A stretch of 64,000 bases of DNA from Diphasiastrum complanatum (Eukaryota > Streptophyta > Lycopodiopsida > Lycopodiales > Lycopodiaceae), in the NCBI GenBank assembly GCA_029204225.1, contig CM055110.1, positions 40,316,923-40,380,922 on the forward strand, given 5' to 3'. Positions 42,801 to 52,002 of the stretch are shown here, piece after piece (positions within the stretch are counted from its first letter, which is position 1; every line of letters begins with the position of its first letter). The position numbers and the translations under genes are program-made. Under the pieces are notes generated by a model that ran no database searches, had not been told where the DNA came from, and saw only the letters and a program-made list of their open reading frames with translations.

Positions 42801-45160
42801 TTAGGTGCGATTTCAATTGGTTTCCTGGGTAAGGATGGTGTCAGATTCATTGGCCAGCAAGTGTTATTGCAGAAGCACGTGCCAGACAATCTACGCCTGG
42901 CAAGTGCTGGTGCGGGAATGACATACCTCCACCATTTCCTGGCTAGCTATTTAAAATCGTGAATAGTTGCTGTTATCTTAGAAGACTCTCGCTCGGATGG
43001 CGGACATCATTGACCAAATCTGCTTTTGTCTTAGCCTGTTGTAAAGAAGACCTAAAATGCAAGAGAGAATTGACAGACTATCGTTATAATGTAAATCTTG
43101 TACATATTCTCGAGTTGCTTTGATATTGCAAATAGGTAAAAGGGTCCATAGAAAATGGAAGGAATCTATGTAAGAATCTCAAATTATCCATATTTTTGTC
43201 TCTGAGTTTTCTTTGAAAAGTTAGCCCGCACATATGGATTTTAATCAAAGGGTTGTGAATTCTTGAATATCCATCGGAGCTGAATGAAATACAAACAACC
43301 TGATAGAAATAATATAATAGAAACAACAGTGACAAAAAACTCTAGATCTTTCAAAGGTAGCCGGACTCATAGCCATAGCCTTCTTCAACTGTTCAAGTGT
43401 TGTGTTTGAACTTCTCACATATTTTAGGGGAATGATTAGCAGGAGAACAGAGAAAGCCGCCGTCATGTGTAGGGGGAACGAGGAATACTGCCATTGCGAT
43501 TTTACCTGGCCTTCCAATTTTGACCGGTGGTTCAGTTCTGGGATTTGGAGGTAGAGGCTCTCTATATAACTGCAAGTAGGAAACCCGATCTTGGAGTCCG
43601 GGAAATATGCTACCACCCAATGTCGTGATGCCAATTAAATGAAAGACATATGTTGTGTGATCTGCGAATATCTCTATTAATCCTGGAAAGGTATTAGGCA
43701 GGGCCTCTACCTCTGGGGAGGCGTGTACTGGAACTTTTTTTACCACACCTAAGAAACAGCACACGGGATAGAGCACGTCCAGAGCTTGCTACTTGAATAG
43801 AAATAGCACCATTGTTCATATTGTCTTTAGAATATACCTTGGTTTGCATGCCTTTGTCAGAGTATCCCCATTGACATAAATCTTCCCATGATTTGAGCTG
43901 TGCCTCTTAGCGGAAATAATTAAAGTCGTGTTGCAAGCCAAGGAATTCATAATCAATATGGTGCCTGAAGTAGTTTTATTGAGGCAAATGTGATTGTATT
44001 AGAAGAAAAGCAATGTTTTGTTCTCTATTTCTCAGGTATTCACATACAGTTATTATCTGTTAAAGTTTTTTTTTTAGCTTGAGAGAAGGCTGATAAGATG
44101 CTTATTATCTTGTATATTAGCAGAGGATTAACTTGCAACTTAAGAATGTTGTAGAGCTTGTTATTTCTGACTAGAAATAGTTCCGAAGAATATGATCATT
44201 TCTGCAGTCAAAAGGAAGGTCATTTGCAGACTGTGCTTTGAAGTCGTTCATAGACATCATTCAAACCTTGGAAACTTCTCAGACTATAAAAGACTTTTCA
44301 ATGCACCCTTCTATTCAACAACGCATGCCAGGCAGGTTTACTCCCTCAAATGTTTCCTCCTAATGCGCATGCACTATATTTTTCAATAAAATGGAAGCAG
44401 ATTTTGGAACACAATCTGAAGTTCAAGGGTGGCTTTTCTATCCCCAATAGCGACATTTTATTCTATTTAATTAGTGTGGCATGGTTCTGTTGCTACTTAA
44501 TAGAGTGCATCTTGGATAGCTTCTTGAATTCCACAATTCTAAGGTGTCAAAATCATGTCAATCTAAAATTGTAAGAATAAAAAAGTTTCTACACAAAGAA
44601 AGTTTGTGGTAAAACCCTTGTTATCACTGTTATTTCTGCCTCCAGCAGGATATAGAATCCATATGGGCTTTGGACTCCATGTTGGATGGGCGATCGAAGG
44701 TGCAATTGGCTCCTCCCACAAAGTTGATCCATCTTACTTGTCTCCTCATGTGAACCTAGCATCAAGACTTGAAGCTGCAACAAAGCAATATGGGGTAATG
44801 CTTCTGATATCGGAAACAGTTGTTGCTAACTTGACCATGAGTAGCCTTCGTAAACCTTGCAGAAAGCTCGACCATGTGACTGTAAAAGGAAGTGTGGAAC
44901 GTCTCACTTTATACACATTTGATATGCCACTATTCCAGCAGGACCTCAAGGTAGACCTTGCTGATTACAGAAATGTGTTTGAGGCAGCTGTTGATAGCTA
45001 CATTGGTGGCAACTGGCACAAAGCTGTAGAAATATTCCAGGACTGCATGCAAATGTGGCCCTCTGATAGACCTCCAAGAGTGCTTCTTGCTTTCATGGCC
45101 ACTCACAAGAATATGGTACCTGCTAATTGGAAAGGATATAGAGAGCTTACGGAAAAGTGA
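26155..45160 (+). CDS. class III adenylyl cyclase, membrane-anchored, 3' seven exons
   Basis: This gene converts ATP to cAMP. Exons are 26155-26694, 27632-27715, 36327-36431, 36522-36642, 41980-42203, 44208-44331 and 44649-45160. They total 1710 nt and join in one open frame of 569 residues with no stop and matching phases. The order is membrane segment, extramembrane region, second membrane segment, PIERMV linker helix, cyclase domain, and helical tail ending YRELTEK. Catalytic residues seen: metal Asp in FGFCDIRNFTD, Lys and second metal Asp in NKNIGDAFLIVW, adenine-selecting Asp in KVDPSYLSPHVN, transition-state Asn and Arg in VNLASRLE. Lys plus Asp argue for ATP rather than GTP. A pair of catalytic domains normally acts as a dimer. 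Introns are enlarged by retrotransposons. Upstream exons are missing from my model. Family known; function by homology. Confidence 0.88.
27632..27715 (+). CDS. adenylyl cyclase exon B: second membrane segment
   Basis: Acceptor TCTCACAG and donor CAG|GTAAAA; 84 nt, phase 0 to 0. It encodes MALTILTLGTVAAWSFFL, a clear membrane helix, followed by SWDSNQLLIQ, which joins directly to PIERMV of the next exon. Confidence 0.8.
28385..28588 (+). other. coding-like stretch in the large cyclase intron
   Basis: One frame reads NTDAVVIAKLQEWLGNLNGE, then a stop. A shifted frame reads NPIPYFHLHPDGEKLSDYGK up to a donor-like AAG|GTGAGT at about 28589. It does not fit between cyclase exons B and C, which join cleanly without it. 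It may be a captured or decayed exon of another gene. I do not recognise it. Confidence 0.25.
29037..29642 (-). repeat. 3' LTR of the outer copia element
   Basis: Begins TGACAAAATTTATGAGAG and ends ..AAATACA. It aligns with 35515-36100, for example at CTTGTACCCTATTGTACTTTA and CCCTATTTTTTAGGGA. Confidence 0.75.
31073..32119 (-). pseudogene. inner copia zinc knuckle, protease and integrase core
   Basis: A 348-residue frame. Zinc knuckle: CRYCKHNNHEIQDC (Cys-x2-Cys-x4-His-x4-Cys). Aspartic protease: SWSLDSGAIQHM (Asp-Ser-Gly). Pre-integrase: LLWHHRLGHLNHSS with downstream CHNCILGK. Integrase core: NICGPMQTP (the usual catalytic Asp two residues earlier reads as Val-Val-His-Ser-Asn, so it is lost), FIDEFSRRTAINFI and LRSDNGGEYMSTEF (second Asp). 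A stop follows at IEQQ, then the frame at 30997-30584 carries WAEAVSTATYIQNRCPTKGL. Confidence 0.85.
32991..33003 (-). other. initiator-tRNA-Met primer-binding site of the inner copia element
   Basis: Minus strand TGGTATCAGAGCC, directly beside the LTR edge at 33004. Two imperfect extra copies lie in the leader (GCTCTGATACA at 32958, CTCTGATACC at 32882). Confidence 0.85.
33004..33540 (-). repeat. 5' LTR of the inner copia element
   Basis: Begins TGTTGGAAAGAGATG next to the primer site. No partner LTR was found at the left end, so the outer (right) edge near 33540 is only a guess from where the composition changes. Confidence 0.45.
33541..34399. other. spacer in the outer copia element
   Basis: No recognised gene. 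It presumably represents decayed internal sequence of the outer element. Confidence 0.35.
34400..34752 (-). pseudogene. gag remnant of the outer copia element
   Basis: The minus-strand start near 34752 reads ASIGAFLLEASERLKSSN, close to the gag start of the 54550-59001 element (GSAGAYLLEASERLNSTN). Further on, a frame gives WKVLQT-ICESRNTSR, matching its WESLKSIYESSNTSR. Between and around these the sequence is degenerate and includes a local duplication of CATTCATTTTTRGGCAATGG (34521-34566). Confidence 0.65.
34790..34870. repeat. short tandem duplication in the outer copia leader
   Basis: GTGCTTATTAGACTTGTCTTTGCTACTCTTAGTA-type sequence occurs twice in a row (about 34793 and 34838). Confidence 0.8.
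35515..36100 (-). repeat. 5' LTR of the outer copia element
   Basis: Homologous to 29037-29642. The inner edge at 35515 abuts the primer-binding-like CCCTGATACTA. The outer edge at 36100 is inferred from where similarity ends. Confidence 0.72.
36327..36431 (+). CDS. adenylyl cyclase exon C: PIERMV signalling helix
   Basis: Acceptor GATTTGTTTCAG and donor GAG|GTATAT; 105 nt, phase 0 to 0. It encodes PIERMVQFIRELADDPVS, the amphipathic linker that follows the last membrane helix in this cyclase family. Choosing this acceptor rather than the AG at 36287 gives the LLIQ-PIERMV junction expected for the family. Confidence 0.85.
36522..36642 (+). CDS. adenylyl cyclase exon D: linker before the catalytic domain
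   Basis: Acceptor CTTCCTCAG and donor CAATC|GTGAGT; 121 nt, phase 0 to 1. It encodes VMETKLLEAALVKIASLSK and NAGMDILSANLRGAEFN. The split codon C|CC completes N-P-M-I-P-G-K-K across the junction, a run typical of the family. Confidence 0.87.
36817..36879. repeat. (CT)n microsatellite in the cyclase intron after exon D
   Basis: About 31 uninterrupted CT units, located about 175 bp downstream of the exon D donor. Confidence 0.95.
37988..38823 (-). pseudogene. gypsy gag-to-integrase deletion fusion
   Basis: The gag start reads TTSPGPNQPLTRGIDELETQ and ends LLQPLDIPDGK with a stop. Within about 20 bp integrase core begins: IVGLPKTQKGNDAIWVTVDR (catalytic-region Asp), KMAHFIPTKTIV and LPSGIVSDRDNKF (second Asp). 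After a shift, the frame at 38293 gives MLEDMLRAYVSKKQTNWEEY, EFAYNNTKHSATGYSPF and AKRSIRQSQNRARHYADPHR. The junction at about 38585 marks a deletion of roughly the whole central pol gene. Confidence 0.8.
39421..39780 (-). repeat. 5' LTR of the deleted gypsy element
   Basis: TGTTAAAG at 39421 and CGTAACA at 39780 form the short inverted ends of an LTR of about 360 bp. The segment 39645-39710 is repeated, diverged, at 37870-37935. Confidence 0.55.
40270..40462 (+). pseudogene. copia gag/protease fragment
   Basis: A frame ends in AAFMTTAGELQDDNSWYLDSGAIQHTTHH, carrying the copia protease Asp-Ser-Gly motif in its usual surroundings. Similarity stops at about 40462, and the following sequence (open on both strands to 40789) is not recognised. 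It is in the plus orientation within the intron before cyclase exon E. Confidence 0.7.
40800..41979. other. distal part of the intron before cyclase exon E
   Basis: A+T-rich, no recognised gene or repeat. Confidence 0.4.
41980..42203 (+). CDS. adenylyl cyclase exon E: N-terminal half of the catalytic domain
   Basis: Acceptor CTGCTTGCAG and donor AAG|GTGCAT; phase 1 to 0. It encodes PGKKVTACFGFCDIRNFTD, ECLQEDVMMFVNKIADVIH and NKNIGDAFLIVWK. It carries both metal-binding Asp residues and the purine-contacting Lys. Confidence 0.9.
43393..43776 (-). CDS. unidentified antisense ORF in the 2-kb cyclase intron
   Basis: A 127-residue frame has protein-like composition: FPGLIEIFADHTTYVFHLIG, LQLYREPLPPNPRTEPPVKI, GRPGKIAMAVFLVPP. 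It lies on the strand opposite the cyclase, between exons E and F. An overlapping frame (43634-43245) is also open. I do not recognise a family; it could be a captured gene fragment or part of an unrecognised transposon. Confidence 0.25.
   Translation of the reverse strand: MLYPVCCFLGVVKKVPVHASPEVEALPNTFPGLIEIFADHTTYVFHLIGITTLGGSIFPGLQDRVSYLQLYREPLPPNPRTEPPVKIGRPGKIAMAVFLVPPTHDGGFLCSPANHSPKICEKFKHNT
44208..44331 (+). CDS. adenylyl cyclase exon F, ending at a GC donor
   Basis: Acceptor ATTTCTGCAG, phase 0. It encodes FADCALKSFIDIIQTLE and SMHPSIQQRMPG. The only junction that keeps the frame and gives RMPG-YRIHMGFG is CCAG|GCAGGT, so the following intron (44332-44648) would be of the GC-AG class. 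The alternative GT four bases later gives an immediate stop. Confidence 0.82.
44649..45160 (+). CDS. adenylyl cyclase exon G: C-terminal half of catalytic domain and tail
   Basis: Acceptor TGCCTCCAGCAG. It encodes YRIHMGFGLHVGWAIEGAIG, VDPSYLSPHVNLASRLEAA with the adenine-selecting Asp, Asn and Arg, then VTVKGSVERLTLYTFD. A tail of about 75 residues follows (YRNVFEAAVDSYIGGNWHKA, PSDRPPRVLLAFM, WKGYRELTEK) ending at TGA 45160. The tail resembles a single TPR-like helical hairpin. No clear AATAAA was located downstream. Confidence 0.9.
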
Positions 45161-45830
45161 ATCTAGAATACTCTCCACTAAGTTTGTCCATCATTTATTG
45201 ATTATCACCATCTCCATTTATATATCTTGATGTCATTGCACATACAAGAGCCCTAGTTGAATATGATACACATCAATCTCTTCTGTAGTTGCTAGGCAAA
45301 GATGCTCATCCTTTTAAAGGAAAGCATGCAAGATAAGAGTTTGCTATCATGAACAAACCATAGCCCACATAGTCCATTCAGCTCTTGCATGTAAAAAGCA
45401 AAGAATGGCAAGAACGTGATATTTCAACATTGAACATTTTGGCTTGTGGATAATCAGTTCTCTAAGAATAATCTTATGTCTAGAAAATGTATGTAGCTAT
45501 CTATGAAAAGTTATCCGCAATCCTTTTCGAAGTGTTGCTATGATTGACTATTTGTTGCAAAATTTGTTCTTTTGATTGCCAATAAGAAGATCAATGAAAG
45601 AACTTGTGGGGTTATAGCATTTGACAAGTTATTTCACAATTGCATGTTATTGTGAACCTCCTAACTCGAAATCTCGCCTATCAAAAGATAGGCTTTATTG
45701 TTACGGTTAGGCTTTGTTGGTCTCTACTGGCTGGCTGAAAGTTTTTATTCAATTTACACATGCTATGCACCCAGCTTGTTTGAATGTTTTTTTACCAAGA
45801 GTTGTTTTTGGCTCAGAGCATAATTGAGAA
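45161..45830. other. region downstream of the adenylyl cyclase
   Basis: No gene is recognised. It presumably includes the 3' untranslated region of the cyclase, but no clear polyadenylation signal was found. Confidence 0.35.
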
Positions 45831-45844
45831 CTTTAGCTTTGATA

Positions 45845-47960
45845 AGTCGAGAGCAAACCATCCATCGAGCTTGGTGGTTTTGTATATTCTGTCACATCGG
45901 AGTGGTGCAGCTTCAAACCAATTATGGCTATCTCATCGAGGCCATCAGGGATCCTGTAGTGCAAGCTGGATCTCAAGGAGCGTATCGCCTCTTACCTGCT
46001 GCATCGAATTGTTGAATCGCATAGAGAATTCGTAGCTGGTTTAGTTGATTGTAGGATTGAGGCCAATACTTGACTTGGGCTTGAGGCCTATCGTGATGAA
46101 TTTGAGATTTGCGCACCATTGTAAGCCAAACACCAACTGCAAGTTTGCAGTCGACCACTTTTATCAACATTATCTGCCTCTGTTGGAGAGTAAAGCACAG
46201 GGGCTCAAACCTGAAGATGCGCTAACGACATATGCACTAGGCGACAGCTCACAACAAAGGAGCACCTCACATAGTCGTCGTCGTATCCGCAGAGAGACCG
46301 TTTCACCCTACTTGCTTCCCGTGTCACAATGACGCACTCAGCAACCAATTCCAGCAACTGCTATAACTCTTGCTGCTATTCACATTGGACCTACCCTTTC
46401 CTCGGACACTGCCATGCCTATTGCCTTCGCTTCCACATCCATGGCCTCCGTTACCATTAGGTCCACTATCGTGGCCGCAGAAGTGCACTCTGTTTCACCC
46501 CCCAGATCTCTAGTCACCCCCCAACCTGCTGCACTTTCACCTACAACACAACTTTTTATGGATATGATCGATGACTCCAATCCCCTTGAGGTAGATATTC
46601 AATTTATCGTGCCTCAGAGCCCTCCACCTTTCCAAGCTACCTCCCTTGGAGTGGGATTCAATCAGTTTTCCGATTATGAGAAGCAACAGGCGTCACACAT
46701 GATACACTAGTGTCCCAACAAGCTAGTATTCAAGTACTGGATAACCTGTCCATACCATTCGGAACCCGTTCACCAAAAATACACTAAGCTACTGTTTTGG
46801 ATGGGTTTGAGGAGGAAGATATTTTTGAAGAAGAAGACTCCCAAGCTTATCTTCAGTTAAGAGTTGCACAAGCGGGTCAGACATCTACATCAACAGTTGT
46901 TCCTCTTCATTCTTAGGATATCATGGGCATTCACATGCAGCTAGGCCTATCTCTCTGTAGGAAATCAACTATCTGGTCCACAAAGTTGATTATTTCAAAG
47001 CAACTTTGGTGGGATTTCAGAGCAAGTTTGATGGTTATAAGCTGATGGCAACGCAAGAGCTGGTAAAGGCAAAAGAGATCATAAAGTGCTATGAGCAAGC
47101 AATTGCTGTAACCATTGAAACCACACCTCAGATTTCGTTATCCGACATACAAGTTTCTCACCGCAACAATTTGATCAAGGTCAAGGTGGAGATGCGGGAC
47201 ATCATCTCGAGGATGTGCAAGATCCAGGGCAAGCAGAAGACGTTCCAACGGTTTAGCAGGTTTTAGAAGCTGGACCATATATAAGAAAATTTTAAGGGCT
47301 TTCAAGTGACCAATGACAGTCGACGAAGAGATTTTGGAATTCCTATCTCAATATCTTATGAATCGTCTCGTGGCAGCTAGGTTCTTAAATTCAAAACGCC
47401 AGAGTTGAAAAGGGAAAAGAAGTGAAAAAATTTCCCACACTTGGTGATTAGCCCAAGTGGCGGTTAATTGCTTTTGAGGCAATCAGAAGTTATGCAGCCA
47501 ACCCTTGACAGCTCTGGGTGGACCCGTATTACGTTTCGATGTCAAGACGAAAAAAGTGGGCGGAGTGTGGCACTCCTTTATCCCAAATAACACAGCACAC
47601 TCGCAATTGGCCAATAATCTATCAAAAATTAACTGGACCATTGTTGTGAATTTCCATCGTACGCTTCAGAGTTATGCAATTGAGTACCTGTCATCACCAG
47701 ATCTAACTGTCATACAATCCACGATGTATGCACAGGATTTAACATTTCTGGCACTCGATTCTAATCTGTCGTTAGTGTCCTGGCAAGTCAAGGATCATTT
47801 ACCATTGGCGAGGCTTTATTATTGAGCGTCAATGATCGGTGGATCATGGAAAAGCAAATTCGTCATTTGGACAATGTCCAATTGGATCGAAGGGGCACAT
47901 AGTTGTTTTTTGCCACACTCGTGGGACCAAAATCTTGCACGGTTGGATTTCATGGAAAAA
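45845..47960 (+). pseudogene. unidentified coding-like region with frame breaks
   Basis: Several plus-strand pieces look like protein. EAIRDPVVQAGSQGAYRLLP (45940) may continue in a shifted frame as REFVAGLVDCRIEANT. A Ser/Pro/Thr-rich part spans 46414-46710. An acidic then helical part (46730-47266, with stops) ends LVKAKEIIKCYEQAIAVTIE and LIKVKVEMRDIISRM, a probable coiled coil. A frame at 47505-47825 (FDVKTKKVGGVWHSFIPNN) follows. The order suggests one decayed gene, possibly element-encoded, but I recognise no domain. Confidence 0.35.
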
Positions 47961-48519
47961 GTAACATCTCATCTCATCAAGATCCATCGTGAAGTGAGTA
48001 AGAGTTCTCAATAAAGTGATGTCTGCAGGTGTTGTGGAACCATCACCAATTTTGTTGGGGATACTATTGGGGCTTGGCAGGATATCAACACATCATGTAC
48101 ACAGATTAGATTGATCTAGATTAGGAAATAAGTGTGAGGGAATTGGAACCCTGCGTGTGTAAGTCCACCAACCCAATGATCACATTGTTATTTGATCAAA
48201 TAGATAGTAATAAAGAGACTTTTAGGCTATTTATGTGAGTAAATAAGTTTAGAGGCCTAAAAGTCAAGTTTGTGATTGGAGGTCCATGTTCTAAATCCAA
48301 ATTTGCATAATATGGGAGGTAGAGATTGGCCAATAGCCATTGAGACCAAGTGCCCAAAATCCACTATAAATAGTGGTACATTGTATTTCATTTTTCATGT
48401 TCAATCAAAGGTGGAACCTCTACCATTTTGGAATTTGGATGTCCTTGCTTTTCCTCTTCTTCCATCTCTCATATGATTTTGCTATTTCCATATCTGTTGG
48501 GTTTGATAATTGTTGCTCT

Positions 48520-48522
<3 letters not shown>

Positions 48523-48556
<34 letters not shown>
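48523..48556. repeat. (GA)n microsatellite
   Basis: About 17 uninterrupted GA units. Confidence 0.95.
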
Positions 48557-48559
<3 letters not shown>

Positions 48560-48857
48560 TAGGCTGTCATGGATAAAAGACGATTTTTGACTGTCGATTG
48601 GGCCACGTGTGCCCTAAGTCTTCAATGACAGACAGTTGAAGGGCACAGTTGAAGGGTGATCGGCAGTTTTGTGGAACTTTTCAGAAAAGAGTAGAGAGAG
48701 AAAAATCTAGAAGTTTTCTATAGAGAGAAAAGGATATATATGCGTAGAGAAAGAGAGCGCGCATGGGAGCCAGCCTGATCAGGGTGAGGGAGAGGCTTTT
48801 CAAAAAAAATTAGGGCTTTTTAGGGTTACACTTTTTTTTAGGATTTTAGAATGAGAA

Positions 48858-48859
<2 letters not shown>

Positions 48860-48893
<34 letters not shown>
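48860..48893. repeat. (GA)n microsatellite
   Basis: About 17 GA units, 300 bp beyond the previous one and in the same orientation. Confidence 0.95.
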
Positions 48894-48896
<3 letters not shown>

Positions 48897-49496
48897 GGTT
48901 AACAGATGTTAGTGTTGGGTCATCATTGAAGCATGCTTAATATTATGAACTTAAGTTGTATTATCATGGGAACAAACCTCCATGTGACATATTAGAATCC
49001 TCTTTATATCTTAATTGCTTTGCATGTGCTTAGAATTAGGGTTTGAGGGTGGACAAGGAATTTCCCTACATGCACCATTATGATGAAAGCTATTTATCAG
49101 ACGACCATCTTTTCATAAATAACACAATGCTATAATTATGCCTCAACTATATGGTTTACTTGCATGTCCAATCATGATCATGGCCCAACGGACACAAGTT
49201 TTCTTGCTTTAAGTGCAAAAATAGAATGGAAAGAGTTCAGAATTGAGGATGATTACCAAGCCACAATGTCTTGTCTTAAACATTCTTAGATGGGGATAAC
49301 AACCCAAATGACATCAATAGAGCCACATTGTACTACACATAGAATTGGGTTTGAGCTAAATGCATGCTAGAGCTAAACTCCATACTGCAAGCCTCAAATC
49401 GTTACGTTGACACATTCCAACACTCTTTTAAACTTCATATAGAGGGTGAAGGGCTAGGTGTGTAGGCTTGCGTCTCCCCATGCCACACAGCTCCAA

Positions 49497-49600
49497 CATG
49501 CATTTAGCTCACCCCTTACTATTGTGTGCACAGCACACACGACTTGAGCATGCATTTAGCTTGCCCCTTAGAAAGCATTTAGCTTACACCTTAGAATTGC
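49497..49600. repeat. GCATTTAGCTT..CCCCTTA imperfect repeats
   Basis: CATGCATTTAGCTCACCCCTTA, CATGCATTTAGCTTGCCCCTTAG and AAAGCATTTAGCTTACACCTTAG follow one another at short, uneven spacing. Confidence 0.75.
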
Positions 49601-50079
49601 ATTATAATACAAGCAATTTGTTGTTGTTGGCTAAACATGAGCCAAGATAAAGATGTGCCATTCAAAATAAGAAGAGAAGTGTTGAATGAATAACATTCTG
49701 ATGTGAAGAACAAAAACTATGTTAGTTGGCTATCTTTGATGGTTATTCGAGCAAGAAAACGGCAAATGAAGAGCTCATCAAGATAACACAAGATACAACA
49801 CAGGCAACTAAAAATCACTTTTTTTTTTTCATGTTCATGCAAACTTATGTAGAGTCTTCAAGAAACTTCCTTGTTCACACTATTTCTCTTGTGCAAGTTC
49901 ATTCTTTACTACGTATGTAGTCCCCTACCACTTATACACTCACGTCCACTAACTAGCTTACCTAGTTTCCTACTGAACTAACCAACTTATCAAAATGGAT
50001 ATTGATGTCTACCCAACACCTCCTCTCGATATGACATATGGCTTTCTTATTCCTATTGTTACTCTACATTGCTCAAACT

Positions 50080-52002
50080 ATTTGTTGATTAATGCATTGG
50101 TGATGAAGTTTGCTTGGCATGGAATTTGTTGGACAATAACAGTTTTAATTTTAACACCCTTGACCTTTTCTCAAATGAAGTGGTAATGTACATCTATGTG
50201 CTTTGCTTGTGAAAATATATTATTGCATAATGCAACACATCCATGGTTGCCATTATGTATTGTTAGTGCATTGCCCTCGTTCTCACCCAAATTTGCAGAT
50301 GACTACTTCAATCTATCACCTCTCTTGCAACACGTGTCATAACTATATACTTTGCTTTCGTTTTTTATAATGCTACAGTCTTGTTTTGAACTACACCATG
50401 TGATTGCTCCTCCAATAAGAAAAACATATCCTATTCTAGATTTTCTATTATCCAAATACCTCATTTGCAATGTATGTTATGTTATTCCCAAATTCATTGT
50501 CCCATTTAGGTAGCGAAATATCATTTTAACAGCCATCAAATTTGATTGACCAAGGTTGCTCATGTAGCTGCTTAAGAAGCTATGCAATATTAGGCCTACT
50601 TCCAATCATTGCATACATAAGGCTCTCTATCACATTCTTATAAGATATTGTCATCATAATTCTCCTTTCCTCGAGATTTTTGGGGCACATCTCTTCTAAC
50701 ATTTTCATTGCTACTTCCAAGGGGTTGACACAGGCTTACAATCCAACATATTGAAGCCCTCTAAAATTTCTTCAATGTATTTAATCCATAATTTTTGTTA
50801 TGCCATGTTCTTTTTCACCTATATTCCTAGACAATACTTTAGCTCCCCAATATCTTTCATATCAAAAATTTAGTCCATATGTAGTTTAAATGCATTTAAG
50901 TTTACAAGATTGCTAATAGCTAGAACTAGATCATCAACAAGTTAAAATTTTAGCAAACATGATTATAGATTGACATAGAAGGAATCAACTCAAGCACCAT
51001 AGATTGATTTTCAAAAACCACCACTATGTACTTTTTCTCTCTAGAAAGACTATATACATGCTACATTTTTTGTGGTGACTTTTGCACGACCCGGATTGTC
51101 GCTTATGGGATGCATGTCTTGTTGACTACTAACAGTCGTTGTATACAACCGGTCCTTATTGGACCTCAAACACAATAAGTCTACTTTTACACTAACGTTC
51201 TCTCTAAAAGTAGACTTACTTTTCAAACACTCATATAGCATGCTAAAGTTAAACAACTTCAAACATAGAAAACTTTTATCTAAATTTATCAAACGTTTCT
51301 CTCACAAGTGGCTCTAAAAAAAGGGGTCGACTAGGTGCTCATCTTTACGACAATGAACGACATCAATCTTCGTATTCTACATCCTTTTTTGAATGAAATG
51401 GTAATGGATCTTGATATGTTTCATCCTAGTGTGATAGACCAAATTTCTAGTCAATTGAATGCCACTATGATTGTTACTATATAAGGTGGTTGGTTTTTCC
51501 TTTCCAAACCAATTTCCTTCGTGATTTTCCTTAACCAACTGGCTTCCTAAGTTGTGCTACACATTGCCTTATACTCGACTTTTGTTACAGATAAAACGAC
51601 TACATTTTGCTTTTTACTAGACCAACAAAGGCAACTATCACCAAACTAAAATACATAATTTATGGATGATCATCGATCATCATAGTTGCCTCCCCAATTA
51701 CATTAATAGCCTCAAATCTCAGGTAAATTCTCCTCCCTCCTATATACTAGAACATGATTAGAGGTCATTTAGTTGTTTTTCAATATATTTCAATAAGTGT
51801 TGACTCACAATACCAACAACACAACATCTAGTCATGGTGAGATAAACCAAGCTTCCTACAAGGTGCCTATACAGGGTGGCATCAAATGGCTGAGAGTCAC
51901 CAAACTTAGAAAGATTTTAACCTTGCTCAATAGGAGTATTCATTGGCTTATAATTGTGAAAATAGTCAAAAATCTATCTTGGTTATTTTATGATTTTATG
52001 TT
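50080..52002 (-). pseudogene. old copia reverse transcriptase/RNase H remnants
   Basis: On the minus strand, pieces in several frames match copia. RT end (52000-51800): MNTPIEQG and FDATLYRHLVGSLVYLTMTR. One RNase H relic lies at 51600-51350, another at 50560-50170 (AVKMIFRYLNGTMNLGIT, RKSRIGYVFLIGGAITW, KHIDVHYHF). Stops are frequent. Two RNase H relics suggest two overlapping decayed insertions. Confidence 0.6.

Larger units (their letters stand above)
47961..49990. other. gene-free, microsatellite-bearing stretch
   Basis: Contains two GA microsatellites and short duplications. No supported gene. Confidence 0.45.

Noticed and set aside
42663-42962. Hydrophobic plus-strand frame in the 2-kb cyclase intron as an extra exon
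   Set aside because: Exons E and F already join in phase with the expected family sequence, and this frame has no suitable flanking splice sites or similarity.
26155-45160. Guanylyl rather than adenylyl cyclase, or bacterial contamination
   Set aside because: The purine-contacting pair is Lys and Asp (ATP type), and the domain is split by introns carrying plant-type copia and gypsy elements.
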